This document shows, in pieces, positions 11,563-23,900 of a stretch of DNA of 64,000 bases (position 1 is the stretch's first letter; every line of letters begins with the position of its first letter). The DNA is taken from the NCBI GenBank assembly GCA_034008185.1, contig CM067084.1, positions 64,060,599 to 64,124,598 of the forward strand, in the 5' to 3' direction. The position numbers were made by a program, and so were the translations under genes. Origin of the DNA: Gorsachius magnificus (lineage: Eukaryota > Chordata > Aves > Pelecaniformes > Ardeidae). The notes below the pieces were generated by a model. That model made no database searches. It saw only the letters and a program-made list of their open reading frames with translations, and had not been told where the DNA came from.

Positions 11563-14500
11563 ACAACAATCAACTTTACCTCATTACTGTGGGACGCTAG
11601 AAGAAAGACTGCAGGGATCCTCAAGGGTCTATAGGACTTGTCTCTTTTATGATCTGAACAGATATTCCAAATAAATAAAATAGATAAGTACAGCTTCAAC
11701 TTGCACAACTTTCCATCTATTGGATTTGGATCTTCAGAAATGAAACTTTGTCATTGACCTTTTTATGAACTGTATCTTTTCTAAGGATAGTTTAGCTCTT
11801 GAACATTTGATATGTAGCATGAACATCTTAGTCCTCTTCCATAAATAAAAACTGAAGACAGTTACTTTAAACATTTTTTTAACATGAAAAGTCAATGTCA
11901 CAGGCAATAGCAAAGCTTTTGAAGTTTCAAACACTTCTTATTCAGATTATTTTTATCAATGCTTTACCATCTCACACTTGAAAAGATGTGCCTCTGCTTT
12001 ATATGAGTGTCTTTACCAAATGTTATTATAATGATAAAATAGGGTGTGCTCATTCCTCTCTTATTTTTCAAGGCTGATGTATCTAGGAGGCTTTAATCAA
12101 GAAAGATGTCATACATTTTAACTTTTGTACCAGCTTAAGCCTTTCTAGTTGTAATTTTTGGTGTACATACTCTGAAAGTATTGAACCTCATCCAGTACCT
12201 GATTAAAACCACCATTAGAATGGCACTTGCATACAAATGACCATAGAGGATTTATTATCTATCTTTTCCAAATTAATTTTTATAGTTTGATAGTTTAGGG
12301 ATATGGTTCTTTAAGCCTGTAGTTCCAGGAGAGTTCTGTGATAGCTCGTCTGTGGATGTTAATAAATTAAACTGTGTGTTTGAATTCAGTCGTGAGATGT
12401 GATAAAGCTAGTTTAACAAGCCCAGGCAGAGGCTTTTATCTGGCAGTCCTCTAGAGGCACAGAGCTGGTGTTCTGACTTTATACCATTCAACATACCTTG
12501 TGTTGGCCTTGCTGGGAAAATGTTACACTTGATTTTTCTATGTATATATAACACCATCTTCTTTTCTATATACTTTGGCAACTTCACAGTGTTCTGATTG
12601 ATAGTTGACTTTGTTAACATTCATCACAACTAATGGATTTTATACATCTTGAGTCTATGCCTTCACAGCATTTATTCTCCCTTTGAATTTTATTTTAAAT
12701 GTTCTACAAGTGTATCAGCCTAGCATTGCCTTTTTCCTTCAGAACAACTTTGTTGGACACTTGACCTTAGCTGGAAATAAAGTGTGCAATGAATTCTATT
12801 TGTTGTGCCTGTTCCTGTATAACTTTTTATTAGTCATTAGTCGTTTGTTAAGCTATAAAGCCAGTAATCATGTACCTTTGATAGTACTGTGAGGAGGAGA
12901 ACTACATTGTTCTTGGGTGATAGGTTCACAATGCTTTTTAATCAGAATTCTCACCATCTTAAAGTAAAATTACTGGACACTTTTTGAAGTCTTAAAGAAT
13001 AATTAGTAAGTGATAGAGAAATGAAATTGAGAAGTCTTAGTAGGAAGATCATAACTTTCAGTCTAGACATTTGGGCTATGCCTGAAGTTGGGAAACAGTA
13101 GCTCAGACTTGCAGTGTGAAATGGGGTTATTGAATAATAATGAATAAGAATTTTTTCAGGGTTTTACTGCAGACTAGCTCTAGTTTAGTTTGATTTACTA
13201 AATGCCTGCTAATAGTTGGAGTGCATTAAGTGAGCTTCTGGAGCACATCTTCCCACTTAACTTCATCTAAAAGAATCCAATCTGTGCATTCCAAGTGCAT
13301 TCTGTGATGTGAACCAAAACATGGTAACTGGGGACTATTAGGTGACTTCTTCGGAAAGCACATTCCTGATCTGAATGGAAATGCTAATATGTCCACGTCA
13401 GACAGCACTGTGGGAGCTTTCCCATTCTCCAGGGACCCAGAAATTAGGTGTTTGTTGAATTACAGTTTCATCTCTTTTTCAGAATTCAAATCTGATCCTT
13501 CCTAGCTCAGAGAATGCTTAGGCATGCTTAAGGACCGTCCTAATATTTTAGGGATGTTTTTAAGATTAGGCCTATGTATTTTAGGATTTGCTATATTAAT
13601 ATCACCAAAACCGTGTCTTGTTAGAGCCAAGTTCTCTGTCAGAGATTTTCCTAACATGTAGTCACCATCCCCAAACATCCTCATCATTGAGCAGAAGCTG
13701 TTCCTCACTATCTGATAGCTGCTATCACTTGCCTGATTGACAATTTGCAATTAATTCTCATTGTGTGTATTCAGGCTGCTCATTCAGTTGTGACTGTGGA
13801 ATGGCACAAGTACAGAACATAGTACAGAACTCCCATCAGCTAAATGCCTTCTTGAATAGGAAAATGTATAGCTGGGTCAAAAATAAACACCACAGGTTTT
13901 AAAAGTAGAATACATGTGTGCTAGAATATAGGTGCTGGACTTAATAAATACACCATCTTAGGTTGGCTGTGTTGCAGACTGTGTTCTGCAGCATGATGCA
14001 GACACACCCTGGTAACTTTTTGTAATTTCTGTGTTTCAGGATGCAATTACTTGTCCAGAGAAAACATACAAAGCCAGTAAAAACCCAGAGAGAAAATTAA
14101 GTTAATAGCACTGCAAAGAGTATAAATCTGTGTGAAGGTTGGCTAATTTTATAAATTACATTAGTTTGTTATGGCACTAGGATTGGAACTCTTAAAATAC
14201 TGTGCCAAAGCACAGCTCACTGAGTATTTCAAGAGTGTAAGTACGCTTAGAGTTTGATCATAGCAATTGGATAGGGTTTTCCTTGCACACCATGACCATG
14301 AAGTCTAATAATACCCCTGCTTGCTATAGAAATGGCCACAAAGCCAAATTAACTTCATTTTGTCTTTGTCATATTTTCAAGCTCAAAAACTTGCAATGTC
14401 CTTCTATGTTAAGGAATCAAATTTATGTTCGGAATGATTATGCTTCTTTTAAACATTGCTAAATTACTTCTAAATTCAATTATTTCAGAGATGACGTAGC

Positions 14501-14736
14501 TACCAGATTTATTCTTAGCTCATGTAAATGCCATCTCAGCCTACTATGAAAAATGTTTTAAAATCTCGAATATAAGAAGACTTCATTCCTTGTCTCCCAT
14601 ATTCAGTTAACTTAAGAAACACCACACAGGTTTGATTTTCCTGGAATTGTGTAAGCAGAAAGTTCTTCCATGATGGAAACTAAAAATGGAAATTATTAAT
14701 GGTAATTTCTTGAAACTTGAGAGTGACTGAAAGTTT
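11563..14736. other. AT-rich non-coding stretch
   Basis: No gene or repeat was recognised. Short frames on both strands (for example 13226-13408 and 13502-13750, minus) carry no recognisable domain. Confidence 0.45.
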
Positions 14737-15280
14737 CTGCTCAGCACTGGTGAGGCCACAGCTAGAGGGAGTACTGTGTCCTTTTCAGGGCTCCCCAGTA
14801 CAAAGGGGACATGGACATATTGGATAGAGTCCAGCTAAGGTCCACAAAGATGATGAAGGGACAGGAGCATCTCTCCTACAAGGAAAGGCTTAGAGAGCCA
14901 GGACTGTTCGGCCTGGAGAAGAGAAGGCTCAGGGGGGATCTCATCAATGTAGATCCATACCTGAAGGGAGAGTTCTTAGAGGATAGAGCCAGGCTTTTCT
15001 CAGTGGTGCCCAGTGACAGGACCAGAGGCAATGGGCACAAACTGAAATGCAGGAGGTTCCTTTTGAACATCAGAAAACACTTTTTTAGTGTGAGGGTGAC
15101 CGAGCAGTGGCACAGGTTGCCCAGGGAGGTTGTGCAATCTCTTCCCTTGGAGGTATTCAGAAGTCACCTTGACATGATTCTGGGCAACCTGCTCTATGTC
15201 ACCCTGCTTGAACAATGAGGGATGGACCAGATGACCTCTGGAGGTCCCTCCCACCTCAACCATTCTGTGATGCTGTGACT
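14737..15280 (+). mobile_element. CR1 LINE, 5'-truncated, with C-terminal ORF2 remnant
   Basis: The element begins in the conserved 'YSALVRP'-encoding region ('ctcagcactggtgaggcca'). It keeps an open frame from 14811 to 15218 and ends with a diverged CR1 terminus ('cattctgtgatgctgtgact'). The frame encodes the typical C-terminal region beyond the reverse transcriptase, with 'RGDLI', '[15 protein letters not shown]' and 'WHRLPREVV' segments, and terminates in a TGA at 15216-15218. It has no endonuclease or reverse-transcriptase domain, so it is a dead copy. The terminus ('attctgtgatgctgtga') differs from the 'attctatgattct' end seen in the copy at 55.9 kb, which suggests a different CR1 subfamily or divergence. 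Confidence 0.93.
14811..15218 (+). pseudogene. CR1 ORF2 C-terminal fragment
   Basis: This 135-codon open frame is the tail of the CR1 ORF2 polyprotein. It includes a '[20 protein letters not shown]' segment and the '[11 protein letters not shown]' and '[18 protein letters not shown]' segments that are common to CR1 copies. The catalytic endonuclease and reverse-transcriptase parts are absent because the element is 5'-truncated at about 14737. The methionine at the start is internal to the original protein and not a true start. It is most unlikely to be expressed as a gene. Confidence 0.85.
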
Positions 15281-18200
15281 GAAATGGACAACATTTTTTT
15301 AAAGTGCTGTTATAGTACATTGATTGTAATTAAATTTCGAGGGGTGCTTGTGGTTTTGTGGCCCCCAAAATATTGCATTTTTCATCTTTGTTTACATTTC
15401 TATGCATAGTTTTATATTTAAAGTTTATTCCAGGGATTGTCCTCACTGAGGAGAGGAGAAAACTGGATGAATACTTTTAAGCAAATGGCAGGGAAGACTG
15501 TAATTATGTATTAAATTGGAAGAGTGGTTCTGCAGTGTAAGATGCACTATGTAACTAATAGTTCATGGATTGTAAATGAATGATTTTGGGTGTTCAGCGT
15601 TAAGTAATTCAGTTCTCAATTACAGCAATGCATAGACACACTCAAGCAAAAGGCACTCAAGCATTACATATTATTGCCATGATCTATATGAAACTCATTT
15701 TGAGCATAAACTCTTGTGTTGGTATAATTTTCTTATCTGTTAGGACTCTTGTTAGTTTTGTATGCAGGACCCTCGTAGAATGGGATCTGTCCTTTTTGCC
15801 ATTTCTCTAGAGCTCTTGATCTGCCTGTTTGACCTTGTTGGTCTGCTGTTTTTTGTGAAGAGCCTTCAGTGGCCTAGGTGAGCATCAAGAGTTGGAGATT
15901 TGAGCCACAGTGTGGAAATGTTGAATCTGTATGCATACGCATGTATAGCATGCAAGAAAATTAAATTATTTTTGTTTCCTGTTTCACTGCATCTGTGTGT
16001 ATGGTACTTATTTGATTGTGTTGTATGTCTATATTATCTCTAAATGAACTGTGTAGGTCAGGCAGGGTAACATAAACATATCTGTTCCTACTGGGTTTTA
16101 CAGAAGTTTTCAAACCCAAGTCTGGGATGTGTGCAGGGAAAACATAAACTAGACTAGGGGCTCTGGAGTGCTCTCACATTTTTCAGTTTGATTAAGTGAT
16201 TTTGAAAGTTTCTTAATGTGTTATAGCCCACAGCAGCAGCATCTAGGTATTACATAATGACCCACTTAAGAAATGCGGTCAGAACAGATGCTATGAGATC
16301 GTGTATTAACTTGCATAGAGAAGATGTAAAGTCAAAGAATTTTGCAGTTATTAGTTGAACACAGGGAGCTGCACAGCTGAGCTCAGGTCAATATTAGCTT
16401 TTAAAGAAAAATATTTGGTGATTTCATCATAATATAAGACAGAACTACTTTAGATTTATAGTAGTACATTTTTCTCTTCATCTTTATTTGAAAATACAGG
16501 AAATTGTCACCTATCCTGAAATTCTGTCTCTCTTAAGGTCTTATTTAATGCTAGGTAGGGTACTGATATCGCAATTGTGGTTTTGCTCCTTTTTCTTTTT
16601 TTTATACTGATAAAAAAGGGAAACTTTAGTTCTTAAATTTTCTTACTAAAAACTATTGTGTTGATAAAAAACACATTAAAAATGTTTGAGACAAGAGGAT
16701 GAGCTGAAATGTTTGTACTTCTCAAAACTCTCTTTTCTTGTAAAGAGAACCACTATTGCATACGGAATTGTTCATTCTTAAAACACAGTATCAACTTAAA
16801 CTTGTTTGCAAGCATTTGTTACATGGCTAAAAATTAGGGGGGAAAGCCCCAACCCACAAAAAATCCAACCTCTTAAATCTTTCCAAAAACTTTAAATTTC
16901 AAATGTTGATTATCAGATTATATTTTGTGTTGAAAGCACACATAAGAAAATTATCCATTAGATAAACTCATGGGAGTTTAAAAAGAATTTAGTACTCTAG
17001 ATGGTTATGATGGGCACATTAGCTAACAGTTTTGGAGGCAAGATAGACTTTAAAAAATATCTTCAGACCTGCATGCCCTATACTAAAGACTTCAGTGGGA
17101 CATCTGGTTGAAGTATCTTTCCGTACTGAAAAATATGCTCTATTAGAACTTGTCAATACTATACCAGTTATTTTATTAGAGAGGAGAAATACCTTCAGCC
17201 ACTTCAATTAGCAGTTTACTTATTAATTTTTTTTTTCAAAATACAAATAAGAACAAGATCCTTAATGTTAAAAAATTAAAATTATTACGTCCATATAATA
17301 AAACACAGCAATAGGCATGCTTCAGATAAACTACCAAACATTGTAAGAATTAAAAACACAAAAAGGAGATTCAGGAAATATTGCAACTACTATGCTAAGC
17401 TTTTTAGTACATGCCACCTACCTAATTGGATTGCACCTTTTTGGCTAAAAAAGGTAAACTAAATTGACCACCAAATCTCCCATGGACAATAGACTATCAG
17501 AAAAACAGCTTCTCCCCAAGCTGACAAGCCGCAGCTTGTTGGAATGTGCTGTATTTGCAACTGAGACCTCTGTGGTGCTGCTTGGTGAAGTCCCAAGATG
17601 TATACCAGGGGGTGAAGGAAGTGCTGTTAGGATTTTGCAGGGAGTAATACAATTGCCTGGGACAGGTGTCATATTCAAACTCATGAAGTCATAACTGCAC
17701 AGAACAGTGTACAAGGAATTACAGAGACCCAAGCTGAGTATAATTATTTGTTTCTGGAAAACCCTACTGACTGACACATCTCAAAGTGGAGATGTGGACA
17801 TTTGGAACTCGTTTCCTATTAACACCTTTATTCAAAGATGTAGTCATCCACACAAGAGGTAAGTCACAAAATCTTACTGAATTTATGTTTGAAAATAATC
17901 AAGAATTAAAGTAATTTTTGATCAAGAGAGAGCCTTCACGCTTGCCTGGCTTCTTCAAGCTCCAGGACATGATCATCACTACTGACGATGGAAATTCTTT
18001 CTCTATAGACTTCAAGAAAAAGAACATTCAGAAAAGTCTGGTTTTATTTGTTTGCTACCTTTTACAAAAATAATGTAGAGCCTGTTCAAGAGCATGATTT
18101 CTGCATTCATTAAAGATGATGACTGTTAGTACTATCTTGGGGCAATCTGGGGATACATGAAACCTTAATTAAAGCTAGTGCTAAGTGTTGTACGTGGGCA

Positions 18201-20679
18201 TCACCTTTAGGAACTAAAACCACTTAAATGCAGTTATGAAGCTCTGGAAGTAGTGAACTGAGAGTGACTTTGAGCAGAGAACTATTGAAGTAATTTATTC
18301 TTTTTATGTTGTTTCTTTTGTCTTGCAACCCAATTTAGCTTTTCAGGTTGGGACACAATTTGTACTGAAAGTTGGTAGTGTACTTCTTTCTTTTCTTTTT
18401 TTTAAAAAAAGTCTTATTTACTAAAATTGAAGTTTTTTGCTAATGAGCCAGTAATTACTTTAATGTCAATGATAACAGACTTGGATACTATCCTGTGAAT
18501 AATTTGCAGTTCAGCTAGGACAGGATTCTGATAACTAGTGATAGTGGAAGCACTTATTTTTTAAATTGTTGTTACTGAAGAGCCACTTCTTGTGGTTTAA
18601 TGTGATTATTTTATAATAGCTCTTCTGCCTTTTGAGTGCTATAAACATTTGCTTAAAGCGCATTTGATATTTGAAACTTTTGAAACAAGGGACAATTTTC
18701 ATATCTTTTCTTTCCCTTTCTGTACAGTTAAATATGTCTGATATGAAGACACATTGCATCAGGCCTTACTAGATCTGTATTTAAAAGGGAAAATAGAAGA
18801 AAAATAATTGAATGGTGGAGAAGAAAAAGAGGCAGAGAGCCTGTCTAGCTTCCCATCTTTGCCACTGCTTTTTCATCATAAGTACTTTCTTACATGGTTA
18901 CAAATGACCAGATATCTATGTGACTTAGTCTTTAAAATGTTGATCCAGAAGTTTGTGCTGTACACGTAACTCCCTTTAACAAGAAATGAGACACCAAGCA
19001 GAAAGAGGATAGGATAGGTCTGATGCTGCAGTCTGTGTGTCACGGGGTATTTAAACCAGGTTGCCAGTTACCTGGATGCCCGGTTCATCCTTCTGCTCAA
19101 TTAGTGTAAGATCTTTCTTTCTATAGGCTAGCAAAGTTTAGGCCACCATAAAAGTAATGAACACTGCATGTTAGATGGAATAACCCAGATGCATTGCTGT
19201 TCTAATAAAATTATAATAACCTTCAACAAAACCAAATATTGATGGTAAGTCCTTCCCTTACAAATTCTCTATTCATAGAGCTTTATGGATTCCTATAAGA
19301 GTTCTGCACCCTTGAGGACTTGCAAACTTAGACTTACTAAAGCTGGATGCAGTTCAGCAAACTTTAATGGGATAACTTAGGTAAGGCTGACTCACTTTCA
19401 GTGGCATTATGGTGCTTAACTTCCCTTGATGAATTCAGTTTTTATAAATGGTTTTCTTCCTATTCTTAATGTCAGTAGTTTACTTAAACAGCAAAAAGAA
19501 AAGAAAAAAAAATCTGATGGCATTGGTAGGGAGAGTAGTATTCCGAATCCTTTTCTTCTCTCTGTGGAAATCTTCAAGTATAATGACTCTTTTTTGCTGA
19601 CATCAAATTTCAAGGGTTCTGCAGAGAGTAGCAGTTTTTCTAAAATAAAATTGTACTGTTCAAAGTGCACTACAGGGTTCTGAATTCTCCTGTGAATTTT
19701 CCCTCTATAAAAAGAAGATTGAGACTTAAGTTCTGAGATTATTAACTGTTTTGTAAGATGAATTTCAAATAAAGATCATCCTGGCAAGAACAATGTAGGA
19801 GTTTCTATGTTTTGTTGTGTGATTGAGATATTCAGTAGTACCTCATCCAAGTATATAGGGTTTTGGCAAATGTGGCAAACAGAGAAATGTCTGTTCTTTG
19901 CCATGAATATTAAAGTTTTTCAGACTGGGTAAAGACTTAATATAAGGAAGAAATGAATTACCTTTTTTTTTTACTGGTTGAATCACAGCTTTATGACAAG
20001 TTTATTCTAGTAAACTCCTGTCCCATCTGGTTATTTTTAATGGAATGAAAAAAATCTTTCACTTACTCATTTTGCCTCTTAGGAAAATTCTGTGGCCATT
20101 TGAAAACCATTCATTGACAAGACATTGTTTTATCTGTTTTGGGCCCAGTATAATTTTTATAGCCATAGCTAGTTCAGCCTTCTGAGTAAAAGAACTGGGG
20201 TTTGCTTTGACTTTTTTTGGAGATAGAAAATTACCGGTAATGTCAACCTCTGTTTCTACAACTACTGTCATTGCTTGGCCTGATTTTTTTGAAGACTCAA
20301 GAGAAGAGTATTAAATACATACTTTACAGCAAGAAAGGACTATGAATTTTCGCAGAAATAAGAAAAGACTATAATTGATGCCACTTGGTGAAAACTGCAA
20401 CGCACTAGTTTGGCTCAAATACTAAGATAATTTGATGCTTTCCCTCTGCTTTGGACACAACAAAGAAAAAAATATTCTGCCCAGTTCATACAGTTCACTG
20501 GGAAACACCACAGTTTAAGAGAACTGTAAATGTGTTAACCGAGCCCTGACAATGCAGAGATTTTTGAAGTGATGCTAAATATACTAACAAGAACTTCACT
20601 GTTCATAGCAGAATTAATCAGAACCTTTTTTTGAGTCAAGCAGGCACTTTGAAGTTTACACAAAATTTAGGGCTAAGAG
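15281..20679. other. AT-rich non-coding stretch
   Basis: No gene or known repeat was recognised. Around 17445-17777 both strands are open (76 codons plus, 110 codons minus) over a somewhat GC-richer block. No domain, splice pattern or repeat family is evident there, so it is left unassigned. Confidence 0.4.
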
Positions 20680-20900
20680 CCTGTGGGGAGAAGATGAAAG
20701 CTGCAGCCAAGGGGACCGAAGACTTTGGCAGGTATTCAGTTGTACCTGCAGCCCCTCAAGAGCCCTGGTGATTTGCACGGCAATGATCTTCCCCACGATC
20801 ATGCTGCTACGTGCTGTGACCTGCTTCTTGCACTCCTCTCCCGTTCCCAAGCCTCATGCCAAGGCTGGGGAGAGGACTGTTGCATAGCATCTATACCTCA
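20680..20900. other. GC-richer block of unknown nature
   Basis: This block stands out from its AT-rich flanks. It contains a minus-strand open frame (20656-20850, 64 codons) and an overlapping plus-strand frame (20725-20970, 81 codons). The plus strand also has a possible donor (ggcag|gtattc) after 20730. I do not recognise either predicted peptide. It could be a decayed processed pseudogene, a non-coding exon, an enhancer or an unrecognised repeat; the sequence alone does not decide. Confidence 0.25.
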
Positions 20901-23900
20901 GCTCAGATCCTCCTCAGATGACCAAGAAAATTTTATAGTGCTCAGTTTCATATCACTGAGGCACTGGTAATGATCCTAATCTTCCAATTTTTAAAAAAAG
21001 GTGATTACATTGTTACCATTAGTGGCTGCCTGTTCTGTCTTCCATCGGATGGATGCCTCAAGGAAGCAAAAATGCTGAATTCAGAAGAAGTTTCTTCTAC
21101 AACATTTTTCTAGCCAAGTGATAGTTGGGTAGTACCAGGTGTCTTGCAAAGACTGAAATAACTCCTTTGTTGGATTTTTAAGTAATTCTTCGTATTAAGT
21201 GGCTTTGGCAAGGATCTGGGCACATCTGGGACATGTCCATTGTTTAGAAAGGTGTGATAACCCCCCCACTGTCTTTTAGTAAGTATTTTTGAAGAGCACC
21301 AGCTCTTCAAAACCTCATGTGAGGTTTATGAATGAAGTTCAGCATTGGTTAAAGATGGTAATACATAGTTTTCACATATTAAAAATCTGGTGTTGAGTAT
21401 TTTGTGGCTGTTAAATTTAGCAGAACTGCTGACATCAGAAGATGCAATGGTGCATTTGTGCATTTGTTTCCAACTATATATTTTTTTAGTCAGCCTAGAA
21501 ATTAAAATGGATGTACAAAAATGTTGGTAATTTTACAATCAAAATATTAATAGACTTCAAAGACTTTCTAATAATCTGGGGAATTAACAAGCTAATAAAT
21601 GAGTACATAGTTACTGCACAAATGTTGCTCTTTTTTTATTCTCAGAAGTGTTGATCAAAAATGGGCAGCAAATTAAATCCAAAGCCCTAGATATACTCTT
21701 TTTAAATGGAGCAAGTCCTTCTATTCAGAGCTGTATCCAGTTTATTTTTATAGATACTTAACAGACTACAATAAAAATAGGCATAGAAAATATGAAAATA
21801 TTGGGTTTTTTTCCAATATTATTGGAATTTTTTCCTAACATTATTGGAATAATATGGTTGAATACCTAGGTATTTGAATCCATACCTGTGATAAAGAAAA
21901 GTGTTTTTGTTTCCTGTATAAGTAAAAACAAAACTCTGTGGAATTTACTACCACAGAAATGGTTGTTTCATTCTGCAATGTAAAAAATATCCCTATTCTT
22001 TTATATGGAAATATAGAAAAAAGGTAAAAATATGCTCTAGATGAAGAAAACAAAAGCTATTTATTTTCTTAGAAAAGATGGAAGGGATGTCTAGTGTAAT
22101 GCCATGCAAACAAAAGAAAAAAAAAAATCTTTTAAACTCTGGAAGGAAAGACATTTAGTTTCCAGAGCTTCCTTAGAGCCAAAGATCTGATTCTCAAAAC
22201 TATTTAAAGACAGTGGGAGAACTGCTGCAGGTGGCTTCTTAGGAACCAGAAAAGCCACTTCAGATCACAAATGAAGAGACTTCTGTGTCTCAGTTTGCTG
22301 CTTGGTTCTCAGATTTCCTATTACCATCTGGCCATATCAATATACTGGATTATTTTAAAGCAATAGAAAGCTATATATCTTCCACCTTCTTATTTTGAGG
22401 CTCACTGCTGTGGTAATTTGAGTGCAAATTAAGCCAGAGAATTCAATAGCTGTCCAGTGCATGGTATATGAATAGCTTTTAATAATGTGCATTGCTGGAG
22501 CTTATACAAATGATTTTTCTTTGAACTTTACTTTCTTCTTTTTATAAGTATTCTAATGCTCAGCAGTGTTAACCCCACCTCTCTCCCTTTACCAGTTACT
22601 TAAAAGGAGAGATTTTTTTATGTGCCAACATCAGGCGGCTGGCACAAAGTCAACCGAGTGCTAATTAGGATTCAGAATTTTTCTGTGCTCGGAACTGATT
22701 ATACACAAAGCCAGAAAGTGTCCTCCTGCTTGGTTCCCATCTTTGCAGGTTTTCTAGGTACCTTAAGACTGAAGTTCCTCAAGCATTCAAGTACATCAAA
22801 TCAATCCATTTTCAAATTAACCCATTTTATTAGCATGTGTTGAAGAGTCATGAAGAGACTGTTCACTCTCCATTTCATTTTACCTAGAGTTGCAATTAGA
22901 AAAGTGCTTCTGTTAGCTGTCTTCTGTGGGGGTTAAGTATTTGCTAAATCCTGGAATCAAGGGGGCTTTCTACATACCGACATTTTATTGAATCAAAGCC
23001 ATCATAACTGACTTGCCATGAAGCCTCAGAGGAGAGGAACAGCTGTAAGATCCAGAGGATGGAGAGTATTTATTTGGGTCTCATTCTGGGATGGTCTTAC
23101 ACTTACCAGAAGAGGATTAAATATTCTTTACATACTATTGCACAATGTGTAAAATACATCTCAAAAGCTGTTGACATCATCAAGATTTAAGCCGTTGCTT
23201 TAAAAATGATTGTTTCCCCCTACCCACTAAACTGGTGACTGAGTTAAATAAACATTAAGAATCAGAAGTCTTAACAGTAGTTTTACACTTGAGTTCAATA
23301 CACTCCAAAAGCATTTGTACTAAATGTTACACATTTCTGCTATAATCATTACTATCTTGCACGTTGTCAGAATTAATAACACGAGAAAAGACTGATATCT
23401 CTTTCCATTAACTGAAGTCATAATTCTTTAATATTTTGCTCTTAGTCCAAAATGTGGTTAGTTTCCGTAGTGTATTTTGATTTGTTTGATACTTCTTACT
23501 TTAAATGTCTTTGTGACCTTATGAGTGCAGTAGAACAAACCATTATTTTTTCTCGTGCATTAACTTTGTGTTTGACCAGGTTACAAAACAGACTGTATTC
23601 ACAGAGATACTTTCAGAATATTAGTTTAATATGCTTTCCATACTGTGTCTGAGGAAGACTTCAACTTCAGTACTAGTCAGCATATATTTTTAAATGTCTT
23701 AGATACCAAAACTACCTTGTAATATAATGAGCTCAGTCCCATATAATTATTCCAGTGTAATTACTTTAATCTAAAACTTTGCAATTACATTTTCTATTTT
23801 CAATTCCAGTAATCAACTATATCTGCTGCTGCAACTGATCAACTACAATGCTTATCTGCAGATGTTTCCTTTCTACTTATAACTTTCTTAAATCCTGATT

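Noticed and set aside
17445..17777. Possible pseudogene (frames of 110 codons minus and 76 codons plus)
   Set aside because: No family recognised and no poly-A tail or truncated homology visible.
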